From the NCBI GenBank assembly GCA_012861695.1, contig JAAOOA010000604.1, forward strand, positions 330,661 through 394,660: a DNA stretch of 64,000 bases, read 5' to 3'. Each line of letters begins with the position of its first letter. The stretch's first letter is position 1. Below, piece after piece: positions 1 through 11,387 of this stretch. This DNA comes from Trematomus loennbergii. Taxonomy: Eukaryota; Chordata; Actinopteri; Perciformes; Nototheniidae. Made by a program: the position numbers and the translations under genes. The notes below the pieces were generated by a model. That model was not told the DNA's origin. It was given only the letters and a program-made list of their open reading frames with translations, and made no database searches.

Positions 1-91
1 ACATCCTGTCATGTTCACAGCTACAGTTGGGATACCTTTGTTATCATGTGACTCTCATGTTGGAAGAGTACATTCACTATTTTCCCAACAG
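1..91 (-). mobile_element. terminal part of dispersed element (family A), supplies the serpinc1 acceptor
   Basis: The reverse complement of 1-91 matches, with few differences, the starts of two other copies at 43514 and 12475. All three copies begin CTGTTGG. Here the element is reversed, so its last bases CCCAACAG form the intron end directly before the serpinc1 exon at 92. The rest of this copy lies left of the window. The frame through the element is open, so the intron is inferred from loss of antithrombin similarity and from the repeat match, not from stop codons. Confidence 0.75.
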
Positions 92-2882
92 GTACAAGTA
101 TTTCCCCGAGGACCAGGTGCAGCTGCTGGAGATGCCGTACCGAGGAGACGACATCACCATGGTGATCCTCCTGCCCAGCACAGAGACCACGCTGAGCCGG
201 GTGGAGGAGGGTCTGGACCTGAGGAAGCTCACCCACTGGATGGATGAGATGGAGGAGAAGACGGTGGCCGTGCACATCCCTCGCTTCAGGCTGGAGGAAA
301 GCTTCAGTCTGAAGGAGAAGCTGCAGGCGATGGGTCTCACTGACCTGTTCAGCTCTGAAAAGGCCAGCCTGCCAGGTGAGGAGAGAGAAGGCAGAAGTAC
401 ACACATCCTTTCCTCAAGTAGAAGTACACACATCCTTTACTCAAGTAGAAGTACACACATCCTTTCCTCAAGTAGAAGTACAGATACTCGTGTTTAAAAA
501 TAAAGTACTGACTAAACTTCTTTACTCAAGTGAAAGTAAAGAGGCTTTGAAATTTACTTCAGTAAAAAGTACCCATAACTAGCAGCTGTTTTAAAGAGTA
601 CCTGACCTCCCTTTATATTAATAGAACAATAATGTCATTGTTAGCTAATGAATGTTTCCATGCTGAACAACGGCAACATGACAACGTTTTCATTGGTCCC
701 TCTTCTTTAGAGAAGACCAGGAAACGGATGTGGTGACAGAAAATGATCTTGTGTGTGGGGCATTCATGATCCAAATTATTATAGGACGTTTGGGATCTAA
801 AATGATTCTGGGTTTAAATAAATGTGGGGCGTTCAGTTTTTACAGTTCTTCTGGCGAGGGATTTCCTATTATAAACAAAGGACATTGAAAGCAACAAACC
901 ACAGAGTTAAAATCCTTCTATGTTGAAACTGATTCTAAGATGTACGTTTGAGTGACGCTGTCTGTAGTTTAAAGTGCGTCTGTGTTTCAGGGATGTTGGA
1001 GGACGGAGGTGAAGGTCTGCACATCTCAGACGCCTTCCACAAAGCCTTCCTGGAGGTCAGTAAAGAGGCGGGGTTACCTGTGAGGTTACCTGTTACCTGT
1101 GAGGTTACCTGTTACCTGTGAGGTTACCTGTTACCTGTGAGGTTACCTGTTACCTGTGAGGTTACCTGTGAGGTTACCTGTTTCCTGTGAGGTTACCTGT
1201 GAGGTTACCTGTTACCTGTGAGGTTACCTGTTACCTGTGAGGTTACCTGTTACCTGTGAGGTTACCTGTGAGGTTACCTGTGAGGTTACCTGTTACCTGT
1301 GAGGTTACCTGTGAGGTTACCTGTTACCTGTGAGGTTACCTGTGAGGTTACCTGTTACCTGTGAGGTTACCTGTGAGGTTACCTGTGAGGTTACCTGTGA
1401 GGTTACCTGTTACCTGTGAGGTTACCTGTGAGGTTACCTGTTTACCTGTGAGGTTACCTGTGAGGTTACCTGTTACCTGTGAGGTTACCTGTGAGGTTAC
1501 CTGTGAGGTTACCTGTTACCTGTGAGGTTACCTGTTACCTGTGAGGTTACCTGTTACCTGTGAGGTTACCTGTGAGGTTACCTGTGAGGTTACCTGTTAC
1601 CTGTGAGGTTACCTGTGAGGTTACCTGTGAGGTTACCTGTGAGGTTACCTGTGAGGTTACCTGTTACCTGTGAGGTTACTTGTGAGGTTACCTGTGAGGT
1701 TACAGGCGCGTTTCCACTACAGCGCGGAGCACGGTTTAAGAGGGCTGTGACGTCAGCGGCCCATCTGTGGTTGCGTTTCCACTTGGCCTAGTACCGGCCG
1801 GCGGGTCCTAATTCACAGTTTTTCTGGCCTCATCAAATGGTGGGTCTAGGGCCAGAGACAACGAGGCTGAGTCGGGCTGAGTATGCTAAACTAGAGAGAG
1901 CATCGCTGGCAAGGGGGCTACAACTACAACAAGATGGACATATTTGACCGTGATTTAATTGTAATGCACGTTTCTAAATGATGAAGTAACAACATACTGA
2001 TACCGGTTAGTAAAAAACCATGAATTAATGCTTTGACAAGTCTGCAGACAGACGGCAGGGGAAACACCTTTTAAAATGCGTGTTTTTCTAGATGGAGATT
2101 GGCTAAGCTAACGCAGTATATGCTCCGACCGTCCACACTCACAACAACGGCCTATACAGACATAAATAAACCAGCGACTGTATTCTCCATGACACAGGCA
2201 GTCTGTGGTTTGTACTTGTTTAACTTTTGTCTAGTTTCTGAACAGATATGAGGAGCTGTGAGCTCTGAGTGCTAACAGCTAACGGCTGTGTTGTTTTTCT
2301 GGGGTTCTCATTGAAGATGACGTCACGGCTCCGCCTACACTGCGTTACTATAGTTACTACCCAGCTCCTAAACTGTAATGGGAATGCGCCATAAAGTGAG
2401 CCAGTCCTAACGAGGCCTAGCCATACCGAGCGAGGCCGAGCGAGGCCGTGTAGTGGAAACGCGCCATTAATTGTCAAGGGGGGGTGCTGTGCTAGTGACT
2501 TATCCGACCGGCCCACCACGGTACCGCTAGGAAATACCGCTGGCAAATAGTCAACGGGGGGTGTTAGTGACTTATTCGACCGGCCCACTTCAGTACCGTC
2601 CCATCGGGATTCGTCCCTAACGTCCCGATGGCCAGTCCCCACTGTCCTTCTGTATATTATTCCAAGCAGAAGGGGCAATAAGAGTGAATCTGTTGTGTCC
2701 CTGCAGGTGAACGAGGAGGGCAGCGAGGCGGCAGCGGCTACAGGTGTGGTGGCGGTGGGTCGATCCATCAACTTCGACAGAGAGGTGTTCCAGGTGAACA
2801 GACCTTCCTGCTGCTGATCAGAGAGAAGAGCATCAACGCTCTGCTGTTCACCGCCAGGGTGGCAGACCCCTGCACCCAGTAA
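92..2882 (+). CDS. serpinc1: antithrombin (serpin C1), C-terminal exons, 5' part outside window
   Basis: Secreted serpin that inhibits thrombin and factor Xa. Three exons are visible: 92-375, 991-1055 (65 nt) and 2707-2882, with GT donors at 376 and 1056 and AG acceptors ending at 91, 990 and 2706. The translation follows vertebrate antithrombin closely: [44 protein letters not shown], then the hinge NEEGSEAAA and the reactive loop [12 protein letters not shown], so the P1-P1' Arg-Ser pair is kept. The end reads ARVADPCTQ and stop, but in another frame: after VNRP one base is missing near 2803-2807 (CC before TTC), and as written the frame stops at 2815-2817. This is one of several homopolymer losses in the window and is probably a sequencing error. 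The gene is convergent with zbtb37, as in human. The first visible exon starts inside a region that, as I recall, is continuous in the mammalian gene. The identification is secure; the first acceptor is inferred. Confidence 0.93.
376..990 (+). repeat. serpinc1 intron with Tol2-like hAT end repeats (about 388-560)
   Basis: The start of the intron carries several copies of an AGAAGTACACACATCCTTT-type unit, followed by 'tactcaagtgaaagta' motifs. These resemble the subterminal repeats of Tol2-like hAT elements; the same motif family occurs at 11.9, 15.7-17.6, 40.4 and 41.5 kb. The rest of the intron (560-990) shows nothing recognisable. Confidence 0.6.
1072..1704 (+). repeat. minisatellite, 12-bp GTTACCTGTGAG units with shorter 7-bp insertions
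   Basis: About 630 bp of GTTACCTGTGAG alternating with GTTACCT, in the last serpinc1 intron just downstream of the 65-nt exon. It contains dozens of GGTTACCTGTGAGG motifs. Open frames across it are by-products. Confidence 0.95.
1705..2465. mobile_element. non-autonomous DNA transposon with terminal inverted repeats
   Basis: The left end GGCGCGTTTCCACTACA is the reverse complement of the right end TGTAGTGGAAACGCGCC. It is about 760 bp, has no transposase, and lies in the last serpinc1 intron next to the minisatellite. Further GTTTCCACTTGG and CGAGGCCGAGCGAGGCC motifs are internal. The target duplication is not clear, so the superfamily is open. Confidence 0.75.
2466..2706. repeat. dispersed repeat with GACCGGCCCAC motifs
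   Basis: Two related blocks (about 2470-2525 and 2555-2605) contain GTGACTTAT(C/T)CGACCGGCCCAC. A related piece, GACCGGCCCACTTCAGTCCG, sits at 31220-31275. The last bases (2690-2706) are the polypyrimidine tract and acceptor of the final serpinc1 exon. Confidence 0.5.
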
Positions 2883-2999
2883 CTCAAACCAGGGGCAAAT
2901 TATCATATAATCATTTAAAAAATATAGTCTTATACTCTGATTGCCTTTTACTCTGTTCAACTGTATTTTAGTCTTGGATGTGTTTAACAGAGACAGATG

Positions 3000-3400
3000 T
3001 TAAAGGTCACCTATGATGCAAATCCACTTTACATGTCTTTGCTACATCAACATGTTTTTCAGGAACAACGATTCTCTCTCTTTTGATCCATTTCTATAAA
3101 AACCTGTCTGAAAATGAGCTGATCAGATTTTGGCCACTTGATGATGTCATAACGATGTGTGTCTTGTGTAACCATTAGCCAATCAGCAACCAAGGTAACC
3201 CCCCCCCACCTTATCACCTGAATCTCCTCCTAGAGCACCATTGAGTTCTTTGTAACCAAATCCTCTCAGAGGGGCGTGGGGAGGGCTCCTTATTTTCATC
3301 TAAAGCAACAGACAGACAGCACTTTGGAATCAGGGCTGAAACAGAGGGATTATGGGTAATGCTGCAATGATCTGTTTGGTGTTTCAGCCAATCAGAGATA
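3000..3400 (+). mobile_element. truncated copy of a TTAAAGGTCACC inverted-repeat element
   Basis: This region matches the copy at 13949-15672 over the terminal TTAAAGGTCACC, the CTGAAAATGAGCTGATCAG block, the CAGAGGGGCGTGGGGAGGG block and the GCTGCAATGATCTGTTTGG block. The right terminus is missing. It lies just downstream of the serpinc1 stop and lacks the internal array and nested insertion seen in the other copy. Confidence 0.7.
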
Positions 3401-3946
3401 TTTACTTTCTTTATTACTTTATTAAATATAACAAAAGACAAACTTTGTCCATGAATAATTGATCAGTTTCTCTTAAGAATTTCCTCCACAAATATCAGAA
3501 TAAATACACGTCTCTTCCCTTTGTTTACTTTGTGAAATTAACTAAAAGAAATAATGACCAAAGTCTTTCTCTTCTTCTGTGTTTTAAATGTTAAATAAAT
3601 TCACATTCTGCAGTTTGGATCAGCAGCGAGAAGTCTGAGGTCCCTGATATCCAATAAACTAATACATGGAGTATTAATCAGTGTAAATACATTAAATGAC
3701 TGTAACAGAACCATTGTGTCTGCATCCATTATTTAACTCATTATTTAAGATGGATACGTTTCTGTGTACTGATCCGTAACTTTAAGCTAACTGTTTTAAC
3801 ATAAAAAAATTACTTTTAGCTGTAAATTCAGTACTTTTAGCTAAGTGTTTATCCATTACATTAAACTAGCCATTTCCACTGTCTGTCAGTTGTTATATTT
3901 ATCTAACTGTTTCAGCCCCTTATCTGTTAGTTTAGGCCATAGCTGA

Positions 3947-5290
3947 TAGATGAGAGTAACACATGCGTCACTTCCGGGCAAAAAGTACGGCTCCGCCCAC
4001 TTTTGGGGCAAAACAAAGCTGTCATTTACAAATTCTGAAGTTTTTGCCAATCCGATCAGAAATGTAAGAAAACCGTGGATTTGTGGATCTTCAAAGAGCC
4101 CGATTACGATGGCCAGTCAGGCAAAACACTCACATTAAATAATTGGAAATCGACGATCGGGCTCGACATATGGTTAAATATAGCAGTAGGTGATCGATGC
4201 CATAGAGAGGCGAAGTCCCTCCCCTTCCGGTGCGACTCATGGGACCTATTTCGGAAAAAGTATGTATTGAAGTCAATGGGAGAGAAAGATTATCTCTCGA
4301 TCCCGTTTGAATTGTGCCATGAATTACACATATGATGTTGTCAATCAAATAATAATTTCCATGTCAAAAAAGTCACAGTTTGTCGTAAAACTGTTGAAAT
4401 ATAAGACTATGAAAAATACGCAACTAGAAAGACTACAAATCCCAGAGTCCGGTCCCGCATGCTGGCTCTTAGGAACCGACTCACTCCCCTTGTGTGTATG
4501 CACAGCTCTCAACATGCCCAGACTTGGAGTGATTTTCACCTCTTTTAATACTTTCCACCTCATTCTGAAAGAAAGAAGTGAGATGTGCCAACGTGACGGC
4601 CGTCTGGGTGTGTGGTGTGAGACGGGAGATGGAGGTCATTGAGAGGTTTCACACAAAGAAAGTGTTACTTCAGTTTTACCACACATTTTTGACTTGCAAA
4701 ATTATCTTTTAAATTGACAAACATCATATGTGTATTCGTGGCACAATTCAAACGGGATTGAAAGATAATCTTTCTCTCTCCATTGACTTCAATAAAACTT
4801 TTTCCGAAATAAGGTCCCATGGAGGAAAGGGAGGGACTTCGCCTCTCTATAGATGAGAGTAACATCTACGTCACTTTACGGGCCCGCCCACTTTTGGGGG
4901 AAACCAACGCTGTCATTTGAACGGCGATCGAGCCTGAAGCCGCAGAGCTCTTCTGTTACTGTCCTTTGTTCTTAGAGGAAGTTCAGAAACACGTAACTCT
5001 GGATTTCTTTTAATGTTTGAGGTGCAATAAACGACACAGCAGCTTGTTGGCATGATACAACTATTACTTTCCACCTCGCTCATGAGCTGGCGAAATGACA
5101 GCCTCGCCTACTGATTTGAATGTAACCATATATCGAGCCCGATCGTCGATTTCCAATGATTTAATGTAATAGTTTGCCTGACTGGCCATCGTAACCGGGC
5201 TCTTTGAAGATCCACAAATCCACGGTTTTCAAACATTTCTGATCGGATGGCAAACACTTCAGAATTTGTATTGACCACCATTCAAATAGC
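3947..5290. mobile_element. composite fold-back element with long inverted arms
   Basis: The left arm (about 3985-4170, including CCGTGGATTTGTGGATCTTC and ATCGACGATCGGGCTCGA) reappears inverted at about 5115-5280. Inner arms at about 4190-4350 and 4700-4870 are also inverted copies. The block GATGAGAGTAACAN(3)CGTCACTT is directly repeated at 3950 and 4855. Part of the inner unit occurs again at 63480-63765. No transposase is visible. Short open frames here are incidental. Confidence 0.75.
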
Positions 5291-5463
5291 TATATTAGCC
5301 ATAGCTAATTATTTGAACTATTTATCTTAGAGCTAACTATCTAATACTGGTTACTACAGTAGATGTCCGTACACCTAACGAGAAAAGGTGTTTTCTCGTC
5401 AGGTGCATTGTGGGTAATGTGTGCAGGTAAAGAACGAGGCGTGGCTGTGGACACTTAAAGTGC

Positions 5464-5469
5464 TTTATT
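5464..5469 (-). terminator. candidate poly(A) signal for the zbtb37 3' UTR
   Basis: TTTATT on the + strand reads AATAAA on the - strand. It could end a long zbtb37 3' untranslated region, but the distance from the stop codon (about 5.9 kb) makes this a weak call. Otherwise 5291-6078 has no gene; there is a C-rich run at 5551-5580. Confidence 0.25.
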
Positions 5470-6078
5470 TCCTGTGGAGGCGACCTGTGACAGATCTAGT
5501 GGTCATGTGAAAGAAGCTTCTTCACATTTTTCTAAACTTATAATCAACCTTCCCCCCCCCCCCCCCCCCCCCTCCCCCCTCCACCAACAGAGACATGCAA
5601 CATAAAGCATTTTCACATAAAACCTTTTCCGGTTCCTACGACACGTGTTAAGTACCTCCTCTTTAAAATAACATGTACAGTATTAAAAGTTAATTTACTA
5701 AACGTTTCTTTTGACTCTGCATTGATATATTAGGATATACTTTGAGGAATCAACAGTAAAGAGTAATCTCATTAAGTGAATATAGCTAAATGATTTATAA
5801 TTAGGCATGTCGTGGTCAATATTACTGGATATCGTAAAACATCTGATTCACACAGTACAAAATAATAAAAGAGCCAGAAGCTGAGGAGACGTGAAACCAA
5901 CGTTTGGCGTTTTGAAAGTAAACCGATGAAGATGAGGTTGAGCTGTTTTCACAGTTTAACTGAGATGAAGAGGAGGAGGAGGAGGAAGAGTCGGATTGTG
6001 AGTCTTTAAAACATTCATTTTGAACTTGAGTATATTAGTATAATTTTTATATATGTGATGCTTAACACTCAAAATATC

Positions 6079-6467
6079 AGGGTGTTTCTCAAAGTCGAGT
6101 ACGCTTGCTTGGTAGCACATGTCTGCCGAGCATCTTGCTTCAGAAGCGAGTCAAGAATACTTCCTGACATTCGGAAAACGAAGTGTGGAACACGCTAGCA
6201 AGTGTGCGTCATATGAGAGGCCCCGCCTCCTTACATCTTCCGCCACAGATTTGGGGAAATTCGTCCGTGCACAAAGCATTGTGGGGATTTTAAGACCGCG
6301 GAGTCTACTCATGTGCACACTCGATATTTCTCCAAACGGAGTACGCCGGGCTCGGTAGATTTCCAAGTATGCTGGAGATTGGAACAGTACTTCGGCGGCA
6401 CTCGATGACGTAGTATGCTTGAAATAGTGGCTCTGAAGCAGCTTTACTCGCGATTGAGAAACACCCT
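6079..6467. mobile_element. MITE with AGGGTGTTTCTCAA inverted ends
   Basis: The left end AGGGTGTTTCTCAA and right end TTGAGAAACACCCT are perfect inverted repeats about 390 bp apart. The inside has GAGTAC/GTACTC-rich sequence and no transposase. Overlapping open frames are incidental. Confidence 0.75.
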
Positions 6468-8261
6468 TTGTATAAATGCAATTTTAGATTAAGGAGCCCC
6501 AAAAGGGGAGTTACATTCGGAGAGAAAATCTGTATATTTTTCAAGATATTCAAGACTTTCGCTCGGAAATGTACAAGTTTAATACATTTTAAAGATTTTC
6601 TCGAATACTACCCCTCACCGCGTACTTCTTAGTATTTTATTTAACTATTATTGTCGTCTATACTCTGATCCGAGTTTTCCTCCTCCGGGTTCCTCCGGGC
6701 GGGACCGGACTCGAGTCCAGCATCTGATCTGGAAGCAGCGATTTGTGACTTTAACTGAGTTATAAAATGATGTGCAGAGAGGACAGAAATATTCAGTCTG
6801 TAAAAACATCACTGGTGACCAAACGTAACCCCAAACGTCTTGATCAGCAGCGAATAGGCCTAGTCCACACGTACTCAGGTGTTTTGAACCTTTTTATGGA
6901 TTTTAAAAAAGAAGGAAAACTGCCGTCTGTGAGGTGAGTTGTTGATGTAGATTCAGAAAATATATTAATGTGTAAACATTTGAAAGGTCCTGTTGGCAGG
7001 TTAGATAAACTGACATATTAAGAGGTGTTTTAGTGACTTAAATCAGCGTGAGTATAAGAGGCCAAAACTCAGAGAAACCTGTGCACGTGTGGACTCGGTC
7101 AGACTTGTCGAGTTATTTTTCTGCTCCTCTCTGAATGACTTCAGTCTGTTTGTTCCTGCAAGACTTTTTCCTTTTTCTCTCAGAGCTGGGCAACACGGCA
7201 CGTTTTAGCTTGTAAAAAGTTTTTCTTTGAGGAGTTTTTTGTTTTTCCTGATGCACTTTTTCACTTCATCAGCTAACACTATGCAACACAAAGCCGCAGT
7301 TCCTAAAATATGCTTCACAAGTTTCTTATTTACCAAGTAAACACTTCTTAGCGCTCTGCAAGAGAACAAAAACCGAGCCTCTCATTGTGAATGTGCTGCA
7401 TACACGTACAAATAATCCTAAAACCTGAATAATATCAGCAAATCACACACGCCTTCATCTGAGAATACTGCATTCAGAACAGGGAACAATAAAGAATATG
7501 CTGTTTACATGACCCGTATCAGATTCATGACATTATTCAGAATAAAGAAATCAGTAAGCTAACAGGAGTTTAACGAATACCTGTCAGCCAATCGGAGAGC
7601 AGTATTTCTGTTGCCATGGTGCATTGGAGAGAGGTTGTGTAGTTGGTGCATTGGAGAGAGTTGTTCTATGTTGCCCAGCCCTGGGTTTTGACTCGCGGGA
7701 TTCCCCCCCCCCCTCTCCCGCGGCTGCAGTCTAAGTTTATTGACAGGTTTCTGAGGTTTAGCCGTTAGCGCTCTGCTACGTGGGCTAACGGAAAGAGAGT
7801 CTGAATACCTGAAGGTTCCTGTGTTCGCCTGAACAGTCACAGCCGCTGGCTTCTTGCATAAAAACGTCAGACTCACGGCGGCGCTGTAGAAAAACCCAAA
7901 ACCGCCGCTCCACGTGCTACCAGCTGACTTACATTATGCAAAACAAAAAAAACATCATAGTAGTTTAAATACGTCTGATAATATGTGATTTATATTGTTC
8001 TTATAAAAAGTTTTTTGATCCTCTCTCTCTGATAAGTGCTGAAGTTCCTCGTCCTCTTTCCTTTGGTGTCCGGACCCGCCGCCCTCCGGTTGCTGATCTG
8101 AGACCTGTTGAGGGTTTAAGTCCGGCTCAATGGTCCGGAGAATACATCCATCCTGTCTGACGGGGAAACCCCCGCCCCCCCGATCACTGACCCGACAGTG
8201 GGACGCATTACCTCTGCTGCACGGGACCTACGCTCGTTATACGTTCGGAAAATTCGAAAAG
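6468..8261. other. no gene recognised; possible zbtb37 3' UTR
   Basis: I see no conserved coding sequence on either strand. Local features are a short C-rich run near 7706-7715 and two adjacent GTGCATTGGAGAGAG copies near 7620-7670. It may be 3' untranslated sequence or intergenic DNA. Confidence 0.3.
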
Positions 8262-8425
8262 ATATATAATTTACATATTTTAGATAAAGAGTTAGGGGTC
8301 CCAAGATGGATCCCTGTGGAACACCACATGTAATTACTCCCAGTTCTGATTAAAAAAAGTATAATTCCTACCATATATACTCTATTTTGGTTGGATAAAA
8401 ACATGTGAATAGTTTTAACAATGTT
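8262..8425 (-). mobile_element. LINE reverse-transcriptase fragment, copy 1
   Basis: On the - strand this is a decayed GVPQGS-type reverse-transcriptase motif followed by GPLTLYLKYVNYI. It closely matches copy 3 at 10073-10300. The family is probably CR1/L2-like, judged only from the motif. It is a fragment with no complete reading frame. Confidence 0.7.
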
Positions 8426-9859
8426 AAAATCCGGTTATTTGTGAAACCCTCATGTCATACTCTTTTTTACATGTTTTCAAACTGTATTTGAGACGTCCAT
8501 CTGCCTTCGTTCTTTAGCATTTTAAACTGCGACGATAGCCCATAACAATGAGGACGCTGGGAAGATAAGAAACAGAGCTGTCGGATGTACAATAATTATC
8601 GCATTTGTACGATAATTTTCCATTTGTGTAATGTAAAATAAAAAAGGCTAGAAGCGATTTCCTGATGATGTGAATTGCAAGCTTCTCTGTCTGGAAATGT
8701 AAAGTTGTAATACTAAGCTTTTTCCGAACTTGATCGAAAATCAAGCATTAATGGACAAAAGCTACGTTAGCTAATGTTAATATGTTCTCCTGGTTATAAA
8801 TTGCGTACGACAATTTAGAGCCTTTTTCCAACTTTTTTTCAGCAAAATATTCCAATAAACTAATTATACGTCTAACTATCTGCGTATAAAGAATACATCA
8901 CCAAATGCATAAAATCTTAGTTATAATGTTTACTTTTCTTCCCTTACGCGACTCCTGGTCTCCGTTACGATGTAAATCAAATCGTAAAAGACAGATTACA
9001 GGACAGATATCTAACGTGTTTTAACTCAAATATAAGCGTCGGTCTTTGAATGTAAACGATATTATAAGATATATCGATCTTTCTAACCCCCCCTAGCTAA
9101 ACCCCGTTTCCCTCGCGGACGTGCAGCAGATTGAATGCGTCCCAAACAATAAGTTCCCGGTCGGGTCGTGACTCGGGCTCCTCGTTCGTTACACACATTG
9201 TCAGAGCAAAAAAAGTGTCCAAGAAAAAGCAAAAAAAAAGAAGAAGAAGTCATGCTTGTTTATAAAAATATCTGAGAAGTCTCTGGGGGCCCTGTGGTGA
9301 GAGCGCCCCCCGGTGGTGCTGTGCGGGGCAGCAGCTGTATTGCGTCGTGATGAGAGGTAACTGAGCGGTGTAGCTTATCTTCGTCAACAGGCTGCCAGGT
9401 GCACCAGAACCTCACAAGCTCTTAGGTTTCTGCAGGGCTGTACCGAGCGTTAGTGTTCAATACTGCGGTTTGATATTGTGGTCGTATAAATGTACTCGTG
9501 GTGCTGTTAGATTACATACAAGTAAATATATTTAATATGTATATATGACTCAAATATGTATATATGTTCATTTAATTCTAATTGTAAAAGTTACTTACCT
9601 GTATATAATTGTAATCTTTAATTGTATTTGCTGTCCTGTTTTCATTCTCACCCTGTTGCTGTTAAACTACTGAATTTCCCCACGGGGATTAATAAAGGTC
9701 CATTTATCTTATTTTAACAGCAAGGGGAAAAAGATTAACAATTACTGATATGGATTTGACGCATAATATTTGGTTGGATCAAATATTTTATGAATTTGGG
9801 AAATTATTGCATCGATCTTTTGAATAAATGCAAACCATAGACAGTTTTAATTTTAAAAT

Positions 9860-9990
9860 CTGAATCGTCAGCATTCAAAAAGAGCTCCCTATCAACTCCA
9901 GATTAACTATAATTTACATATATCAGATTATCAGCAGTGGTCCTAAGGTTGATCCCTGAGGAACACCAGATGTGATTTCTCCTGGATGTG
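9860..9990 (-). mobile_element. LINE reverse-transcriptase fragment, copy 2
   Basis: The - strand reads EITSGVPQGSTLGP, the conserved reverse-transcriptase block that precedes the catalytic region. It is related to, but more diverged than, copies 1 and 3. It is flanked by the same 'gtcagcattc' sequence as copy 3. Confidence 0.75.
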
Positions 9991-10072
9991 ATGCCATTAA
10001 TATCTTCAATATATTCTAGTCTATTATTTTTTTAAACTTTGTGAAATGTTGTGAAAATCAAACTTTTTTTTT

Positions 10073-10300
10073 AAACTGAATTGTCAGCATTCAGAAGGAG
10101 CTCACAATCACCTGCAGGTTTAAAATATATAATTTACATATTTTGGATAAAGAGTTAGGGGTCCGAATATGGATCCCTGTGGAACACCACATGTAATTAC
10201 TCCTGGTTCTGATACAAAATCAATAATTCCTACAGTATATACTCTATTTTGGTTGGATAAAAACATGTTGTGAATAGTTTTAACAATGTTTTTGACTTTG
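10073..10300 (-). mobile_element. LINE reverse-transcriptase fragment, copy 3
   Basis: The - strand reads VITCGVPQGSIFGPLTLYP, a reverse-transcriptase motif. It shares long stretches with copy 1, including GGATCCCTGTGGAACACCAC. Three related pieces within 2 kb suggest repeated insertion or local duplication. No intact ORF. Confidence 0.75.
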
Positions 10301-11387
10301 GTCTTTCCAACGCTCTGGATTTATTGGAAAATATTGAAACATTTGTACGCAGCTACCTCTGAAATTGAATTGCAATAATAATATATATTGTTAGTTTTGT
10401 TGTGTTCGGTACAGCCCTAACTATCAATCAATAAATCTGAATTGTTTATTTTACAGCCAAATTAGGTAATCCCATGTGATCAGAGTTCTTTACCTGATGA
10501 TTGAAACTAAATCATTGGAGCTTTCCTCCCATGACCTTCTTCCCTCTCAGTGTTAACCAGGCAGAGAGGTAACATTGGACTTTAATAAATGAGGGTTAAA
10601 GTCCTTTCCCTAGATTACCTGATGACAGCTGAGCAGGTCGGATTCTCTAAAGAAGACCAAGGGAACCAGTGGAAAGCTCTGGGAATAGGAAAGTTAGTGG
10701 ACCATGTCTTTAGAATATTAAATCGAGGTTATTTTTAGATGAGATTAGTAACACCAATTCCAAGGAGGTTATGTTTGTCTGGCCCCATTTTGATGAATCT
10801 TAGGGAGGTGCAGACATGAATTATGTATAACTTGTGTTAACTGGTCTTGGTAAAGTGCCCTTCTAGACAGTTCATGTTTTTCTTTATCTTCTAACAATAA
10901 AGTTACACTCTTCGATCAGACACAAACATATATTCGAAGATGTCTCCTTGGAGTCTGTGGAGATATTCTAACTAATGGTTAGCACTGAGATAATTAGTGT
11001 GTAATGTTTTCCCACTAAGCTTCATGAGAAAGGAACTCTGATCACACAGGAACTTTAACAGTCTGACTTTTTGTGCATCTAAATGTTGTATTGCCGCTGT
11101 GGCACTTTAGAGAGCGTGCAGGATTACTTTTATAAATATGAATATTAACCGCGCCGCTCTGGATTGTCTCGAGGCAGATATGAAGGTTTTAGTGTTGCTC
11201 TGGCACTGAGCCGTTTGTCTGTTGAACCTGTAACTGTAAATATAAAAGTAGAAATCTGTAACGTAAAAGACCCACGTGGCGTGGCGACTGAGGTTGTTGG
11301 AGTGTGTGGCGTTTCTTCATTGAGCTTCATCTGTTGGGTAGCTTTGTGAAGGTAGATGCGGTTTAAAGCGGAGACAGTTCAGGGGTT
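10301..11387. other. no gene recognised; probably proximal zbtb37 3' UTR
   Basis: Single-copy-looking sequence directly downstream (on the - strand) of the zbtb37 stop codon. I find no coding similarity and no repeat termini. Confidence 0.35.

Noticed and set aside
2220..2960. 246-codon - strand frame over the serpinc1 end
   Set aside because: It crosses a MITE and lies antisense to a well-supported serpinc1 exon.
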